NCBI GenBank assembly: GCA_024275485.1 | Contig: JAJRZA010000009.1 | Coordinates: forward strand, 1 to 64,000 | Reading direction: 5' to 3' | From: Candidatus Krumholzibacteriota bacterium | GTDB lineage: Bacteria > Krumholzibacteriota > Krumholzibacteriia > LZORAL124-64-63 | DNA: 64,000 bases | Shown here: in pieces, positions 62,623-64,000 of the stretch | Position numbering within the stretch: position 1 is the first letter of the stretch | Layout of the letters: each line of letters opens with the position of its first letter | Position numbers and translations under genes: made by a program | Notes under the pieces: model-generated | Seen by the model: only the letters and a program-made list of their open reading frames with translations | The model's database searches: none | What the model was told of the DNA's origin: nothing

Positions 62623-63912
62623 TCAGAACTTCAGGGAAGTCCCGGCCGCAAAGGCTACGCCCTTGGGGTTGTTGGGGTTCAAGCTGCCGCGGGAAACAGC
62701 AGCCAGGTCGAGGCGCCAGAATCCCATTTTCAGACCCAGGCCAGCACTCGCACCAGTCCCGGTCGCTCCGCCGAGACCCAGGCCGAAGCGGGGTTGAACC
62801 CAATTCGTCAGCCACCATTCGGTGCCGACATAAACGTGGGGGGTGGTACTGGTTGCCCCGCGGTCTTCAAATCCCTGGACATAGTCGAAGGCTACCTCAA
62901 AAGATCCAAAACGGTTGGCTGCGCCTAAACGCAGCTGCCGAGGCAGGGTGGTGGAATAGGAGGCCGCGGTGTAACTGGTGTCCGAGTTGACCACCGCATT
63001 GCCCAGGTCGTCGTTCATGACATTGATGGCCGAAGCATCGACACGGTATTCATTGACTTGCACATTACGATCCCAGCTCACGTTGGTATAAAGGTTTTCC
63101 ACGGAAAAACCCAGGGTCCAGCCCTTGGGCGCCTGCATGGCCAACCCAATATCCAAACCATACCCTTGGCCGCCTTCACTGCTGATGGTGGAAACAAAGG
63201 CATCGCCGGTGATTTCATCCATGCCGGTGTAGAGGTTGCCGTAGGCGTCTTCCACGTGCATTTCATAGATGCCGTAGAGGTATTTTGCGGTCAGGCCATA
63301 ACTCAGGCGGCTGCGTTCCCCGGAGCGTAAAACGCCACCATAGGAGAGTGCAGTCGAGCCCATGGCATAACCTTCGCCTCGGGTATTGCTGAAGTCCACG
63401 GTTTCGCCCAGTTTGTTTCCGAACAACACCAGGTCGAAGTAGTCCTTGTCCAGATTGCCGGAACCGGCGGCGATGGCGTTGAACGTCAGGGCAAAAGATC
63501 CAGACTGAATCCCGAAGACCGAAGCATCCACATCCGCGTCCAGTTTGAATCCGGAATCGGGAATGTCGTCGAGCAGTTGTTTCTTGGCCGCTGTGTCCAT
63601 GTAGGAACCGGTGATTTCATTGTAACGATCAAGGCTGATGGCGTTGTTGTGCACGTCCACTGCCACCGCCGCCAGTCCCAGGCTGAAACCTTCGCTGAAG
63701 GCCAGGTTGGCCGGGTTGAAGCTGACGGCGTCCAGTCCGCGAGCGGTGGCCACGCCGGTGCCGCCCATACCCCAGGACCGAACCGATCCCTGGGCCAAAG
63801 CAACGCCTGGAAGTAATATTCCCACCAGGGCCAAACTCGTGGCCAGGATGGTGACCGCTGCGAGGGCTTTGCCCCGTCCGTGCCGCATTTTTGTGAATTT
63901 TCTGCTTTCCAT
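62623..63912 (-). CDS. outer-membrane beta-barrel protein, PorV/FadL-like
   Basis: A 429-residue protein with a signal peptide (AAVTILATSLALVGILLPGVALAQ) and a barrel-like pattern of alternating polar and hydrophobic strands rich in glycine and aromatic residues. The conserved N-terminal block SVRSWGMGGTGVATARGLDAVSFNPANLAF resembles the start of PorV and related FadL/TraF-like outer-membrane proteins of FCB-group bacteria. The end is a typical terminal strand in phenylalanine (AAGTSLKF). AAGGATAAAGAA precedes the ATG at 63912. PorV is a type IX secretion component, which would fit the sorting domain at the other edge, but this protein may be another transporter. Confidence 0.8.
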   Translation of the reverse strand: MESRKFTKMRHGRGKALAAVTILATSLALVGILLPGVALAQGSVRSWGMGGTGVATARGLDAVSFNPANLAFSEGFSLGLAAVAVDVHNNAISLDRYNEITGSYMDTAAKKQLLDDIPDSGFKLDADVDASVFGIQSGSFALTFNAIAAGSGNLDKDYFDLVLFGNKLGETVDFSNTRGEGYAMGSTALSYGGVLRSGERSRLSYGLTAKYLYGIYEMHVEDAYGNLYTGMDEITGDAFVSTISSEGGQGYGLDIGLAMQAPKGWTLGFSVENLYTNVSWDRNVQVNEYRVDASAINVMNDDLGNAVVNSDTSYTAASYSTTLPRQLRLGAANRFGSFEVAFDYVQGFEDRGATSTTPHVYVGTEWWLTNWVQPRFGLGLGGATGTGASAGLGLKMGFWRLDLAAVSRGSLNPNNPKGVAFAAGTSLKF

Positions 63913-64000
63913 TTCTTTATCCTTCCTGACTTCCGCCGACGGTTTCGCGTCCTGCGGAAGGTGAAAACCTACCACTCGTCGTTAACGTTCACGTCCATTT

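Overview
The window looks like a chromosomal segment of a diderm bacterium from an uncultured branch of the FCB group (Fibrobacterota/Chlorobiota/Bacteroidota and allied candidate phyla such as Krumholzibacteriota or Eisenbacteria). The grounds are a FlgD-like/type IX secretion C-terminal sorting domain at the left edge, a PorV-like outer-membrane protein at the right edge, lipoproteins with clear lipoboxes, a Wza-like SLBB export protein, a PASTA-bearing FtsI and a MurE with the meso-diaminopimelate signature. The phylum is an inference from gene style, not a database match. GC is moderate to fairly high, and TTG and GTG starts are common.

Layout. 1-700: the 3' end of an IS91/IS801-type transposase and an orphan sorting domain, probably debris of a secreted-protein gene. 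800-16327: a division and cell wall (dcw) cluster, mraZ - STAS-like gene - rsmH - ftsL-like - ftsI - murE - murF - murD - ftsW - murC - ftsQ - ftsA - ftsZ, mostly with overlapping or nearly touching genes. mraY and murG, the two lipid-intermediate steps, are both missing from their usual slots. 16329-20268: a TPR protein, a lone CheY-like receiver, an exported TPR protein ending in a parvulin domain, and rpmB. 20373-31925: recG, then a translation operon rimP-nusA-ylxQ-infB-(rbfA fused to nrnA)-truB-ribF. Its leader contains two mutually exclusive hairpins.

31968-53229 is a Wzx/Wzy-type surface polysaccharide locus. It encodes a nucleotide-sugar dehydrogenase, a large SLBB export protein, an initiating phosphoglycosyl transferase, a fused E1 alpha/beta thiamine-diphosphate enzyme, two aminotransferases, a methyltransferase, two GT4 glycosyltransferases, a Wzz-like chain-length protein, a Wzy-like polymerase, a Wzx-like flippase, a homolog of plant reversibly glycosylated polypeptides/UDP-arabinopyranose mutases, an unknown lipoprotein and an AftB-like membrane glycosyltransferase. 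The last two enzyme types together suggest an arabinofuranose-like sugar in the polymer. Decayed insertion-sequence material and a heptanucleotide tandem repeat sit inside this locus.

53382-64000: a SPOR-domain lipoprotein, a truncated cyclophilin gene abutting uvrA, then a glycine cleavage operon gcvT-gcvH-gcvPA-gcvPB followed by a lipoate-protein ligase-like gene, and a convergent outer-membrane protein gene. gcvH carries an in-frame TAA at codon 11 although everything around it looks intact.

The most unusual items are the plant-type UDP-arabinopyranose mutase homolog paired with an arabinofuranosyltransferase-like gene, the RbfA-NrnA fusion, the TPR-parvulin fusion, the rimP leader with alternative hairpins, the dcw cluster without mraY and murG, and the interrupted gcvH.
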